The notes beneath the pieces were generated by a model, which was not told where the DNA came from, made no database searches, and saw only the letters and a list, made by a program, of their open reading frames with translations. The translations under genes and the position numbers were made by a program. A DNA stretch of 64,000 nt from Ephemerocybe angulata (lineage: Eukaryota; Basidiomycota; Agaricomycetes; Agaricales; Psathyrellaceae): contig JAACJK010000001.1 in assembly GCA_013368325.1 (NCBI GenBank), positions 372,001-436,000 of the forward strand, written 5' to 3'. The stretch's first letter is position 1; the number at the start of each line of letters is the position of its first letter. Positions 11,577 through 21,117 of this stretch are shown here, in pieces.

Positions 11577-11790
11577 GGCGGGGGTGTGAGCCCCGAAGGG
11601 GCGAGCACGATCAGCGCCCGAGCCCCAGCGGGGTGAGGCAAGACAAATTAGCGCGAAGCGCACCCAATAAATGAGCCCCGCGGGGCGAGACGTAGCAAAA
11701 TCAGCGCGCAGCGCACCCATCAAACGGACCCCAGCGGGGCGAGGCAAAGTAAATCAGCGCGCAGCGCCAACGCGGCGGGGGAGACACACC
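11577..11790. repeat. GC-rich imperfect tandem repeat abutting the tRNA relic
   Basis: Units begin with a short palindromic word of the form GAGCCCC-x-GGGGCGAG at about 11588, 11620, 11673 and 11726. The last full periods are 53 bases. Each full unit continues with a spacer and a second near-palindrome AGCGCGMAGCGC. Units are diverged by a few substitutions. No coding frame or known element is recognised. Its left end meets the broken tRNA-Asn exactly. Confidence 0.75.
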
Positions 11791-11870
11791 TGAGCCTCAA
11801 AGTCATGGTGTGTTCGAGCCACAAAGTCATGGCTGCGCCCCCATCTGAGCCTCAAAGTCAACGCCAATTT
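11791..11870. repeat. Short direct repeats
   Basis: The phrase GAGCCTCAAAGTCA occurs at about 11791 and again near 11846, with a diverged copy (GAGCCACAAAGTCATGG) near 11815. Together they look like a small local tandem amplification next to the GC-rich array. Confidence 0.6.
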
Positions 11871-11890
11871 ATGGCACCGCGCACGGGCCA

Positions 11891-12093
11891 CCCCTGCAGG
11901 TATATAAGGACCAGCCCCATCCGCCCATTCCCCTCTCGACGATGCCCCCGCATCCTCCCCAGCCAGCGTGGTGCAGGGATGCCGTCCCCGCCAAATGTGT
12001 CTGTGCTGGTTATGTTGGACCTCCTATAGCGTATGGTAGAGTGGGGACTTAGTGCACAGAGAAAAAGTGTGTAGCAGAAAAAGTAAAAAGATA
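11891..12093. other. TATA-like element and a tiny frame; otherwise empty
   Basis: GTATATAAGG at about 11900 resembles a TATA box. An ATG at 11942 opens a 36-codon frame to TAG at 12050-12052, with three cysteines (CRDAVPAKCVC). No signal peptide, homology or CaaX end is visible, so I do not call a gene. The rest is the 3' flank of the minus-strand tRNA-Asn. Confidence 0.3.
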
Positions 12094-12184
12094 CTGCCCC
12101 TGTGAGGCTCGAACTCACGACCTTCCGATGACGTAAGCAGATTACCTAACAGTCGGACGCTGTAACCAACTCAGCCAAGGGGCA
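12094..12184 (-). tRNA. tRNA-Asn (anticodon GTT), 17-nt intron
   Basis: Reading the minus strand, acceptor TGCCCCT pairs with AGGGGCA, followed by discriminator G. The D arm contains GGCTGAGTTGGTTACAGC. The anticodon stem is TCCGA/TCGGA with loop CTGTTA..A, anticodon GTT. A 17-nt intron follows position 37. The T arm is GTGAG-TTCGAGC-CTCAC. A run of five T lies just downstream on the minus strand (12089-12085). Confidence 0.93.
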
Positions 12185-12293
12185 GATGAACACCTGCTCC
12201 AGGCGCCCACCGTGATCACTGAGCACACAGTATCCCTGGTTTGGTAAGAAAGGGTTCAACCGTACGTAGATGGTTAGGAGCATGGGATACAAA

Positions 12294-13635
12294 TCATTGG
12301 TATACTCGCATTGCTGCGAAATCAAAGTACGCGTCGCGGAAACTGCTTGGGTTGTTGTTCACGTAGTCTATGAGAGTTTGTCAATATCAGGCAAGGCGCG
12401 AGACCAAGAGCACATTGACATACCAACACAAGTCGACGGACAGCCAGATTGCCCATACACGTTTCCAGCCCAATCACCGCCTTTGGATGACAAGTTAAAA
12501 GGATATCCTAGTCGAGCAGTCGTACGACTTACATAGTGTCAGGTTTATGATGATATTGTGAGCAGCGAAGTGCTGAGCGATGTTGCATTGAGTGTTGGGG
12601 AAATGGGCAGCAGGTTTTCCCTGCGAGAATTGATAAGTAAAGACGTCTATTGTGACCCTCGAAAGTTCACTCACCCATCCGTCTGTGTTTACCCTCTGTG
12701 CACCATTTCTCACGTCGGAAGGGACGGATCCGCTGTTTCTCGGCCAGAACCAGACCTTGATAAAGTTGTTGTTTCGTTCCATGGCAAACCAACCGCCTCC
12801 GTTGTTGTTAAAAGGCGGCCCGTAACTATTCTGTTCGGAAAGCCTCACTCCACAGCCAGCGTTACCATTCACCGCAGCATTGCAGTCAAGCTGTCCGTTG
12901 GTTCTGCCGATTTGTTCAGGATCACTAGTACTGGCGTGAAGTGGTCTGGCTGATGTACGTACCCGGTTTGATCTCGACCAGGTGGCATGGAACAACCTGA
13001 GCCTGTGTGCAAGGCAACCGCGTTGGGCGCCTGGTCGTTGACGCCCTCGACGATGTCGATTTCCCCCCCGTTAGGCCAGTTACTCTCAGCAGTCTCCCAG
13101 ATAGCTGGCCAGGTACTGAAGGGGGGTCATGAAGGATGGGTTAATTGTCAGCTCTGATTTAGAGAAAAGGCGGATGCGCACCCGCAACCTTGGGGCATGT
13201 GGCGAACATCGAAGCTAAGTAAAGATTGTGAGCTTGGGTTAGGTCCAAGGTCCACAGAACTCACACAGCGACATGGGTAGTATACGTCCTCTTTGTCAAG
13301 ATTCTCACCGATTGGCGACCGGGTCCGCCATTACCCAGATACGTTTTGAAGTCGGCCCTCAAAATGAATGAGTCGCCTGAGGCATACGTCAAGTTCTGGC
13401 TCCTTGAAGTTGCCTGGTCCACGTATTTTCTAGGAGATATCCACGTTAGCGACAGAATGCATGAGGAAAAATAGTCATACACTCTTCCGTGGGTTGGGTC
13501 GTCGATTGCCTCCCAGTTGAAGGCGTCGTAGAAGCCGTTGCCAACGACGTTGTCAGAGAGAGAATAGGTGACCCCCAGAACCCTCGTGACACTGAAGTAG
13601 GCGAACAAGGCCAGGATACACAGATAGCTGGGCAT
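12294..13635 (-). CDS. Secreted GH16 glucanase, tandem copy 1
   Basis: Eight exons: 13635-13481, 13429-13265, 13214-13182, 13115-12963, 12903-12675, 12620-12533, 12480-12424 and 12367-12294, 317 codons. The N-terminal ~21 residues (MPSYLCILALFAYFSVTRVLG) form a signal peptide. GH16 hallmarks follow: WEAIDDPTHGRVKYVD, SGDSFILRAD, and the catalytic motif GEIDIVEG with nucleophile Glu136 and acid/base Glu141 (ExDxxE, known for the family). Then come HTGSGCSMPP, DCNAAVNGNAGCGV, VWFWPR and CGDWAG. Family members cut beta-1,3(4)-glucans and act outside the cell on walls. Exon 5 begins at AACCAAC, which gives a 59-nt intron instead of an implausible 32-nt one. The gene has a close tandem paralogue at 14231-15580 with all seven introns in the same places. 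Confidence 0.93.
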
Positions 13636-14230
13636 TTCGGAATGAATTAAAGATTCAGAGCGCTTTACACAACGCCTTATATACTCAAGACAGTGCTATG
13701 GAGAGCTCCTCTCGTCCACTGGTTCAAGAGGATTCCGCCAATTCGCCGTAGTATCCATCGTGACCTGCCCGATAGACCACGGGAGCTAACCGTGGACGGT
13801 GGATGAAGGAGGGTGAGGCTTCGTGGGATGCAATATCGAGCATCCACAAGGCTTGGAAGTCAAAGCCATCCATTGCGAATAAGTGCCCGCCGCTTCTGGA
13901 AGTGCGATCGCTTTCCACCGGCACAATCCCGCAGGAACTATGGTCGATTCAAGGACGGACTAGAGAGGCTCAGGGAATGCAGCGTCCCAGCGGCACAACC
14001 ATGTAAAGCCTTGCGAGGGTCGTGGCGATGGGGTCGGACAGACCGAGTCATGAGTCGTCCGCGGCCGCAAAAAAAGAAAGAAGCCTTTTACCACTTAGAA
14101 GTATGTCCTGCAGACTGGAGACGATGCCGTGATGCCAAATGTCTCTCAAGAAAGCAGAAGCACTGGGATGTCGGCTGGGTCGGATCTATGACCCACTATC
14201 ATTGGAATTGAATCAACGCCTTAGGAGCAA
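13636..14230. other. Spacer between the GH16 paralogues, part of the duplication
   Basis: Contains the promoter of copy 1 and the 3' flank of copy 2. Much of 13640-14190 is clearly similar to 15581-16140, for example the words CCCGCAGGAACTATGGTCGAT and GTCGGCTGGGTCGGATCTATGA. The duplicated unit therefore includes upstream DNA. No gene is seen. Confidence 0.7.
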
Positions 14231-15580
14231 TCATTGGTATACACGCATTGCTGCGAAATCAAAGTACGCGTCTCGGAAACCGCTTGGGTTGTTGTTCACA
14301 TAGTCTATGGAAGTCCTGTCAATACCAGGCAAGACGCAAGCCCGAGAACACATACCGACGCAAGACGACGGACAGCCAGATTGCTCATACACGTTTCCAG
14401 CCCAATCGCCGCCTATGGATCCCGAGTTAGTTGGATCTCCCAGTCGAGCAAATCATATGACTCACACAGTGTCAGATTTATGATGATACTGTGAGCATCG
14501 AAGTGTTGAGCGATGTTGCACTGAGTGTTCGGGAAGTGGGCGGCAGGAGTACCCTGCGAGATTTAATGGCGAGATTTAATGAGCAAAAAAATGTTTTGTG
14601 ATCCGGATATCCAACCCACCCATCCGTCTGTGTTAATCCTCTGTGCCCCGTTTCTAACGTCGGAAGGGACGGAGCCACTGTTTCTTGGCCAGAACCAGAC
14701 CTTGATGAAGTTGTTGTTTCGTTCCAGGGCATACCAGCCACCTCCATTGTTGTTAAAAGATGGCCCATAGCTATTCCGCTCGGAAAGCGTCACTCCACAG
14801 CCAGTGTTACCATTCACCAAAGCATTGCAGTCGAGCTGTCCGTTGGTTCTACCGAGTCGTTCAGGATCACTGGCGTCGAATCGTTTGCCTAAGACGTACA
14901 TACCCAGTCTGATCCCGACCGGCGGGTGGCATGGAGCAACCTGGGCCAGTGTGCAGTGAAGCAGCGTTGGGCGCTTGGTCGTTGACGCCTTCGACAATGT
15001 CAACCTCGCCGGAGTAGGGCCAGTTACCCTCCGCAGTCTCCCAGATAGCGGGCCAGGTACTGAAGGTGGCGTGGTGAAATGGGTATCCTACTACAGAGAA
15101 AGGGCTAAAACGCACCCGCATCCTTGAGGCATGTGTCTAACATCGAAGCTAAATCACAGTTATGAACTCGGGGTCAGGTCCGATATCCAAGAAATGGCAG
15201 CTCACACAGCGACGTGTGTCGTATACGTTCTCTTCGATATGATTCTGACCGATTGCCGCCCTGGTTCTCCATTATTCAGATAGGTTTTGAAGTCGGTCCT
15301 CAGTATGAATGTGTCTCCCGACGCATACGTCAAGTTTTGACTCCTTGAAGTCCCTTGGTCCACGTATTTTCTATAAAATATCCACATCAGTCGTGAAATG
15401 AGGGAGGAATAGATATTCGTACACTCTTCCGTGGGTTGGGTCATCGATTGTCTCCCATTTGAAGGCGTCGTAGAAGCCATTGCCAAGGACGTTGTCTGAG
15501 AGAGAATAGGTGGCCCCCAGAACCCTCGTGACGCTGAAGAAGCAAGCGATGTAGGCCAGGATACAAAGATATCTGGGCAT
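14231..15580 (-). CDS. Secreted GH16 glucanase, tandem copy 2
   Basis: Eight exons: 15580-15423, 15370-15206, 15148-15116, 15059-14904, 14848-14620, 14553-14466, 14412-14356 and 14304-14231, 319 codons. Signal peptide MPRYLCILAYIACFFSVTRVLG. The catalytic motif is GEVDIVEG (Glu137, Glu142), with HTGPGCSMPPAG, DCNALVNGNTGCGV, VWFWPR, AHFPNTQCN and CGDWAG. Function is as for copy 1: an extracellular beta-glucan hydrolase of family GH16. The frame is intact, so both copies are probably functional. Intron 5 (14554-14619) contains a tandem 12-base repeat (ATTAAATCTCGC on the minus strand) that duplicates its own acceptor region. Confidence 0.93.
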
Positions 15581-16157
15581 CTTGGAATAAACTAAAGACT
15601 CAGAGCGCCTCACACACGACCTTTTGTACTCAAGTCGGTGCCATTGTGAGCTCCTCTCCCCCACTGATACGAGCGGATTGCGCTGACAGTTCGCCGTAGT
15701 ATGCATCGTGACCCGCCCGACAGACCACGAGAGCAAGCCGTAGACGGTGTATCAAGGAGGGTGAGGCTTCGTAGAATGCAATATCGAGCATCTACAGGGC
15801 TTGGAAGTCAAAGTCATCCAGTCCGAAGCCCCGATGGCATTCCACCGGCACAATCCCGCAGGAACTATGGTCGATCCCAGGACTGACTCGTAGAGGGACC
15901 AGGGAATGCAGAGTCCCAGCGGCACAACCATATCAAGCCTTGCGAGCATCGTGGCGATAGGGTCAGACGGCCGAGCCGCGGTGGGTAAAGGCGGCTGTAG
16001 CGAGGGAGGCAAAGAAAGAAAGAGGCATTTTCTCACTTGGAAGATGTTTTGTCGAGGGCTCTTGGATACGATGCGGTGATGTCAAATCTCTTTCAAGAAA
16101 GCAGAAGCCCTGGGAAGTCGGCTGGGTCGGATCTATGAAGCCAGGTCTACCTTTGGC
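15581..16157. other. Upstream flank of GH16 copy 2, duplicated DNA
   Basis: Holds the presumed promoter of copy 2. To about 16140 it is a diverged copy of 13636-14190. No gene is seen. Confidence 0.6.
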
Positions 16158-16500
16158 TTGCATACCTCCTTTCCCGTAGGCATTCGCGGAGTTAAGGGAC
16201 AGGCGAGGATTTCCTCCTCCAGTAGTTATCGCCCTTGTTATAGCTGTGCCGCCGGACCGTCTGACAACGCCCCACCGAAGTTTAAGGTTAACACCGTTCG
16301 GGGATCCACGGTGAAAGCAGATCCTTCCATGTTCCGGAAGCCTGAGTGCGACATCTGTGGAAGAACTTGGTACGTTACCAACTGAATAAGTTCGCTTTAC
16401 AAGTGAGGTGTCGCACCTTTGGTTTCACAGGAGAAGAGCACATACCTGGCCTTGGAAACGTCTTTCGTAGACGAGCTTAGCCGACAAGGCAAATGGAAAG
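16158..16500 (+). CDS. Possible small C2H2-finger-like protein (doubtful)
   Basis: A frame from the ATG at 16158 ends in PECDICGRTW at about 16370. If GTACGT at about 16369 and a CAAG acceptor near 16403 are used, it continues as EVSHLWFHRRRAH and ends near 16470. This would give C-x2-C-x11-H-x4-H, close to a C2H2 zinc finger. The implied intron is only about 34 nt, shorter than every other intron in the window, and there is no other support. It may instead be a relic. Confidence 0.22.
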
Positions 16501-17013
16501 ATCTGGTACCTGAGGATCCTCCACAGGTAAAGATAGCATCTTCTGCCCTCGCGCTTGATTCCATACGAATGCAAATGATGATTAAACAAGGATGTGTTGA
16601 GATGCTAGTGCGTAGAGGAAAAGGCAAATGCCCATGGATCAGAACCCATCGAAAGATCGGTCGTCCGTGATGTGTCGGCTTTGGCGAAGCGGCCTCGAAG
16701 CTTATCGGCCTGTCCTAATCGCCCTTTGAGAATCGGGACTTGGCGTCTTCCCCGGGCCCTCTTGCTGATTGATGAATGTGCTCAGGCGATTTGCGGTTGG
16801 GTGAGATAGGCCGAAGGGCCCAGTCAACGGCCAACCACATCAGTCTCCAACCAGTATCGTTCATCACCGGAAATGTTTGACCACGCTGACGCGATGCGGT
16901 TCGCCCAGAGGATGGATCGTGCAAGACCTGTGCGGAAGGGGTCGCGCGGAGTGAACGAGCCCAAGAAGACGATGCAGAGTGTAGTTTTGATAAACTCCTT
17001 CGAATGCATATCT
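16501..17013. other. Intergenic stretch, nothing recognised
   Basis: Lies between the doubtful finger-like frame and the 3' end of the Pop4 gene. A short plus-strand frame continues to 16670 without recognisable content. Confidence 0.5.
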
Positions 17014-18048
17014 TCAAAGTTCTATCGTTTCTTTGTGCTTGAACTTCCGCCCCGCCCTTTCTGAAGAGCGGAACCTGAACTGGTTTCCGTACAAGTCGAA
17101 CAGAAGATGGGGTACCTCCAAGACGGTCTGATTACTCGATGGGATAAAAGGCGAAGGAGCAACGTCTTGTGTGTCGATCGACGGAAGAGGATACGGGGTG
17201 CCGGGCGAAAACGAGGGAGGCAGAGTCGAGTAGACGGGTACCGCAAATGCAAATATCGAGTTTTCCTTGGGGATCACTGATTGGGGTGTCAGGCAAGTTC
17301 CAGCAGCACAGACAGAACTTACTTTTGACCTGATTCTCGGGAGTGACCAACTTGAACGCATTCTCTGTTTCGTGGATGAGGATTCCTGACATGCCCACGA
17401 GGGAGTTGTTCTTCGAATCCTTGACGGTGATGACCGCCCCATGAAAGTCGGCTTTGAGAAGTTTCGGGTGCATCGAGGCAGAGGATGGTACACCGGACCC
17501 CAAGGAATCTGCCCGCACAGCGCCAGCGGGCGGGGAAGGCAGCCCCAAGAGCTCCGACATGTACCCGATCCAGAGATGGTGCAACGGCAGCAGCTGCGCG
17601 TACCTGTTGCATTCGTGAGTCATCGTTGAGGAGAAAGAAGAATTTCCGACGCACTTTATCTGCTTTCTGTCAAATTTCCAGATACCCCGCTCCTGTCTCT
17701 TTTTGCGCCCAACGATGCCAAGCTTCCGCCTTTCCTTCTCCTCCTTCCTCAACTGAACCTTCCGCTCCAAATCTTTCTTCAGCCTTGAATCCTTTGCTGG
17801 GTTTTCGAGTAGCATCGTTCTTCCTTTGACTCGATTGTTGTAGATGGCGGTCGGGTCCGAGTTTTGCGTCACGGAGGATATGATGTACGACGGTGCGAAC
17901 GGCGCCGTCGACGACAGCGTTAGCGCGGTTTTCTGCGCATCCTGGTCGCCTGTTAGAGTATATCTCGTTGCATAGCTGAGAACGAGCCTACAAGTTTAGA
18001 CTTGAAAGGCAATGGGGCATAGACGTCGATACTTGGTTGAGAGGACAT
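17014..18048 (-). CDS. pop4: Ribonuclease P/MRP protein subunit Pop4 (Rpp29)
   Basis: Exons 18048-17992, 17941-17655, 17603-17323 and 17276-17014 give 295 codons. The conserved Pop4/Rpp29 region is clear: YAQLLPLHHLWIGYMSELLGL, then LKADFHGAVITVKDSKN, LVGMSGILIHETENAFKLV, and after the last intron MIPKENSIFAFAVP. The C terminus reads LFDLYGNQFRFRSSERAGRKFK. The ORFs across the joins are continuous; intron 2 (51 nt) removes an otherwise open in-frame insert. The protein is a core subunit of nuclear RNase P, which trims tRNA 5' leaders, and of RNase MRP in rRNA processing. The long basic segment before the core (KKDLERKVQLRKEEKERRK) is typical of eukaryotic members. The second exon start was chosen at CCAG|GATGCG because it restores the frame. 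Confidence 0.95.
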
Positions 18049-19093
18049 GGTGGGAGAGGGAAGAAACGCGATCATCGTCTGGAATTCAAATTCGCGCCTC
18101 GGGCTTTGCCGATGCCGTGCAGAAAACTTGAAGGATTTAGAGAGGCCTACGGACAGCGTTGACTTCCAGCACCCTGGTTATCGCCTGCACTATTGGTAGA
18201 ATAAGTTACAAATGAAGGCCAGTGCCCGGGCATTAGCTCGAAGTGTGGCCAACTTCACCCATTATAGAGACATCTCCCTAACTTGTTTACGTGTAATGCG
18301 ATCCTATTCCTCCTCGACCCCGTCAAAGGCTTCACCGTTACCCTCGTGCTCCTATATAGGGCTAACTGGCCTGAGGCATCCAATAAAAGCCCTGGATGAA
18401 GTCTGCGGGCATCCTTATCGGAGTCGAAACGGACGCGGAGCGAACTCTTGGCGCCCACCCGGGCCGGACCAAAAACAGGCGCCCAAATGTTGTCGCGCGG
18501 TTGGCTGTGATTTAGGCGGGTTTGCAGCGCAAACCAGCATCCAAGCATTTTCCTTTGAGGTCTCAAGTGGCAATTTAATCAACTCCTGGAGTTGCCCCCA
18601 AGAGGCGTGAGCGATTCTCGTAGCTTACAAACAAAAACTCCTCTACTTCCCTCTCCGGTGAAGTCGGCCCCCATTGTTAGAATGCCTTCAGATTTCAAGC
18701 GCTCATGCATCCATATTCCCTCCTGATGGAGCGTGCGTAGGTCGTAACCGACAGGGCTTCTTCTGCAGCACTCCCCTAAATTTTTATAATGTTTTGGCGC
18801 ATACAATACCATCGCATACTTCAGTTTGGCTTTCTTCTAGCGGAATCCATTCCCATGTACGCTCCCTGCATAGGTAGCTATGGATAGTGTAAGTAGCTTC
18901 CAGGACAAAATCTCAACCTCCTCTCCCAGCGTAAGATAGGGGCTTTTGATGGCCCATCAGCCTCCCGACCTGCGCATGCCCTTCTTGAACCAGAACCACA
19001 TCGTGCCCATTCGGTCGCCTCGCAAACTCCTCCAAGTATGAGATATCTGGCTATCTTGTATTCGCAGTGAATGGACTAAACCCGTACCACTAG
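18049..19093. other. Divergent promoter region, no gene
   Basis: About 1 kb between the starts of pop4 (minus) and the F-box gene (plus). The reading frames on both strands lack domains and mirror each other. I see no repeat or RNA gene. Confidence 0.6.
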
Positions 19094-20722
19094 ATGTGGC
19101 CTCTTCCAACCGAAAGACTGCTCCAAGTCGAAGCGGAGCCTCCCGAATTCGATGCGCATCGGCAGCGAGTGGAAACGCGATTGTCGGAGCTCAAGGGCGA
19201 AATCAAAGCTCGCGAGGACGAAATGTGCATTCTAAGGAACTTCAGAAACAGCGTGCTTCCCGTCAACCTTCTCCCTCCCGAAATTCTGTCCACGATCCTC
19301 GTGAGCTTTGTCTCGGAGACGCGTCGTTCAACGGACCATTCTCGCACTGCGCTTGGAAAGATGGAACCATGGCTAACTGTGACTCGGGTTTGCCGCCACT
19401 GGAGAGACGTCGCCATGAAGTGTAGCAGGCTGTGGTCGAACCTTTCGTTCAGCACCCCCGCATTCGCCCAGGTCATGCTTGAACGATCCTTGCAAGCACG
19501 CCTCAGCATCTCGATCAACCTTGTAAAGAAGCACAGGTTTCTTGACATCCTCACCACTGCTCTTTCGCAAAACCGCCGCCTGCGCTCTGTCGATATAGAT
19601 TTAGACGAGCACATCCCGCTCGAGACGGTTTGGACGACGTGCACCTTAGAGACGCCCAACCTCAAGTTCCTCCGGCTCAAATATCCCACAGAGCAAGAAG
19701 ATAACAAGCTACCGGAACCTTTCTTACAGCACAAAGCTCCTCCCCTCGAGTACCTCTCCCTGGACGGGTTCGATATACCCGATTGGCGATCCATCCCTTT
19801 AGGCACATCCCTGACCTTCTTGTGCATCCGTGCCAGAAACGGCAAGCTTACTACTGGGGCATCTCCAGAGAAGATTATGTCCTCTTTGGGGGCCATGCCT
19901 CTCTTGAACTATCTCGAAATAGCTGAGCTACTTCCTTCGGACCCCTACCCTTCACTTCCGACACTCACGCTGAAGCACCTCAAGACACTGCGACTGTTCG
20001 CCCCGATGCCAGCAATCATTGCCTTCCTCCAAGTTGTTTATCTTCCCAAGCTGAAGGATCTCCAAATCACCTTCAAAGATCAATCTAGGGACTTAAGCTC
20101 CTTCTTGCGGGCACTTTCGTCGTCCTGGGACCTCGCGCGGAACGAAGTGCAGAGTCTTCGGCTCAAGTCCTCGGAACTGCGGGAAGGTTACGCCCACATC
20201 GACACACTCTCTCTCGCGTTCAGCCGTCCCGAAGGCTCCAAACCCATAGTCACCGACATGGTTCTGCACTTTCCAGGCCACAACCTCTCAGTCGAGCCGA
20301 TATTGAGGAGCATCGGTCGCACAGGGCTGACCCCGCTGCACACGCTCGAATTCGACAGTGTCGACCCCGTCCACGCGTCCGTTTGGACGGAGCTCTTTAG
20401 CGACCTACCGTACTTGCGCCTTATCACAATCAAGCAGGCCCTTCGGCGCGGATTTGTCACTGCGCTGAAGCGCCCTGCGGGGGCAAGATCTACCCCCTTC
20501 CCTGCGTTGGAGAACTTGGTGTTGGACGGGGTGGACTTCAAATATGGGCCCAGTGGAAATGCTGCAGGTCGCGTTTTAGACCTGCTTGAGGCGATGGCGT
20601 CCCGCCCAAAGCAAATCAAGAAATTGAGGATGTATCGGTGCCTTAACTTCGGGAGGAGGGACATGGAGCTTCTCCAGACAAGGCTTCCGGATCTGCAGGT
20701 TGCTTGGAATGCGCCGAGCTAG
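19094..20722 (+). CDS. F-box protein, single exon
   Basis: A 542-codon uninterrupted frame. Residues ~15-50 form a short coiled coil (VETRLSELKGEIKAREDEM). The F-box follows at ~57-110: NLLPPEILSTILVSF, then WLTVTRVCRHWRDVAMKCSRLWSNL. The remaining ~430 residues are leucine-rich and repeat-like (NLKFLRL, PLEYLSLDGFDIPDW, LKHLKTLRLFAP, LKDLQITF, ALENLVLDGVDF), typical of the large agaric F-box/LRR-like family. The likely role is substrate adaptor of an SCF ubiquitin ligase; the target is unknown. The lack of introns is usual for this family and contrasts with the tandem F-box pair at the left of the window. Confidence 0.9.
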   Translation: MWPLPTERLLQVEAEPPEFDAHRQRVETRLSELKGEIKAREDEMCILRNFRNSVLPVNLLPPEILSTILVSFVSETRRSTDHSRTALGKMEPWLTVTRVCRHWRDVAMKCSRLWSNLSFSTPAFAQVMLERSLQARLSISINLVKKHRFLDILTTALSQNRRLRSVDIDLDEHIPLETVWTTCTLETPNLKFLRLKYPTEQEDNKLPEPFLQHKAPPLEYLSLDGFDIPDWRSIPLGTSLTFLCIRARNGKLTTGASPEKIMSSLGAMPLLNYLEIAELLPSDPYPSLPTLTLKHLKTLRLFAPMPAIIAFLQVVYLPKLKDLQITFKDQSRDLSSFLRALSSSWDLARNEVQSLRLKSSELREGYAHIDTLSLAFSRPEGSKPIVTDMVLHFPGHNLSVEPILRSIGRTGLTPLHTLEFDSVDPVHASVWTELFSDLPYLRLITIKQALRRGFVTALKRPAGARSTPFPALENLVLDGVDFKYGPSGNAAGRVLDLLEAMASRPKQIKKLRMYRCLNFGRRDMELLQTRLPDLQVAWNAPS

Positions 20723-21117
20723 GCCCAGGGTATGGTCGGAGATATGCTGAGCATGGTGAGCGCACTGAACTGTCTCTTGTCTCTCTCGCTCATCCGAATC
20801 GTAAGGCGCGCGCCCTTTGTACCCTATATGGCATCCTGTAGAACGGACTGTAATCGATGGCACATATGTGTATAGAAAGAGATCATATGGAACAATGCTG
20901 AGTACTTTGGTGTATCTGAAGTTGGTGTATGAGGCCGCTCAAGTACCTGGGAAGACTTTCACTGCTCCAAGCGCCGAAAATAGGCGCCGGCGCCATTATC
21001 AAACGTCCACTACCAATCCAATCACGAAACAACACAGGTATACAGAAACCGTGATAAGTAAATTATAAGATATAAGCCGAAGATATCAAGATCCCCAGAA
21101 AGTCCGCCCAAACACCC
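20723..21117. other. Convergent 3' flanks, no gene
   Basis: Lies between the 3' ends of the F-box gene and the minus-strand unknown gene. AT-rich towards 21060. Nothing else seen. Confidence 0.6.

Noticed and set aside
12931..12962. A 32-nt intron in GH16 copy 1
   Set aside because: A downstream acceptor at 12904 gives a 59-nt intron, keeps frame and removes residues not expected in GH16. The paralogue supports the same choice.
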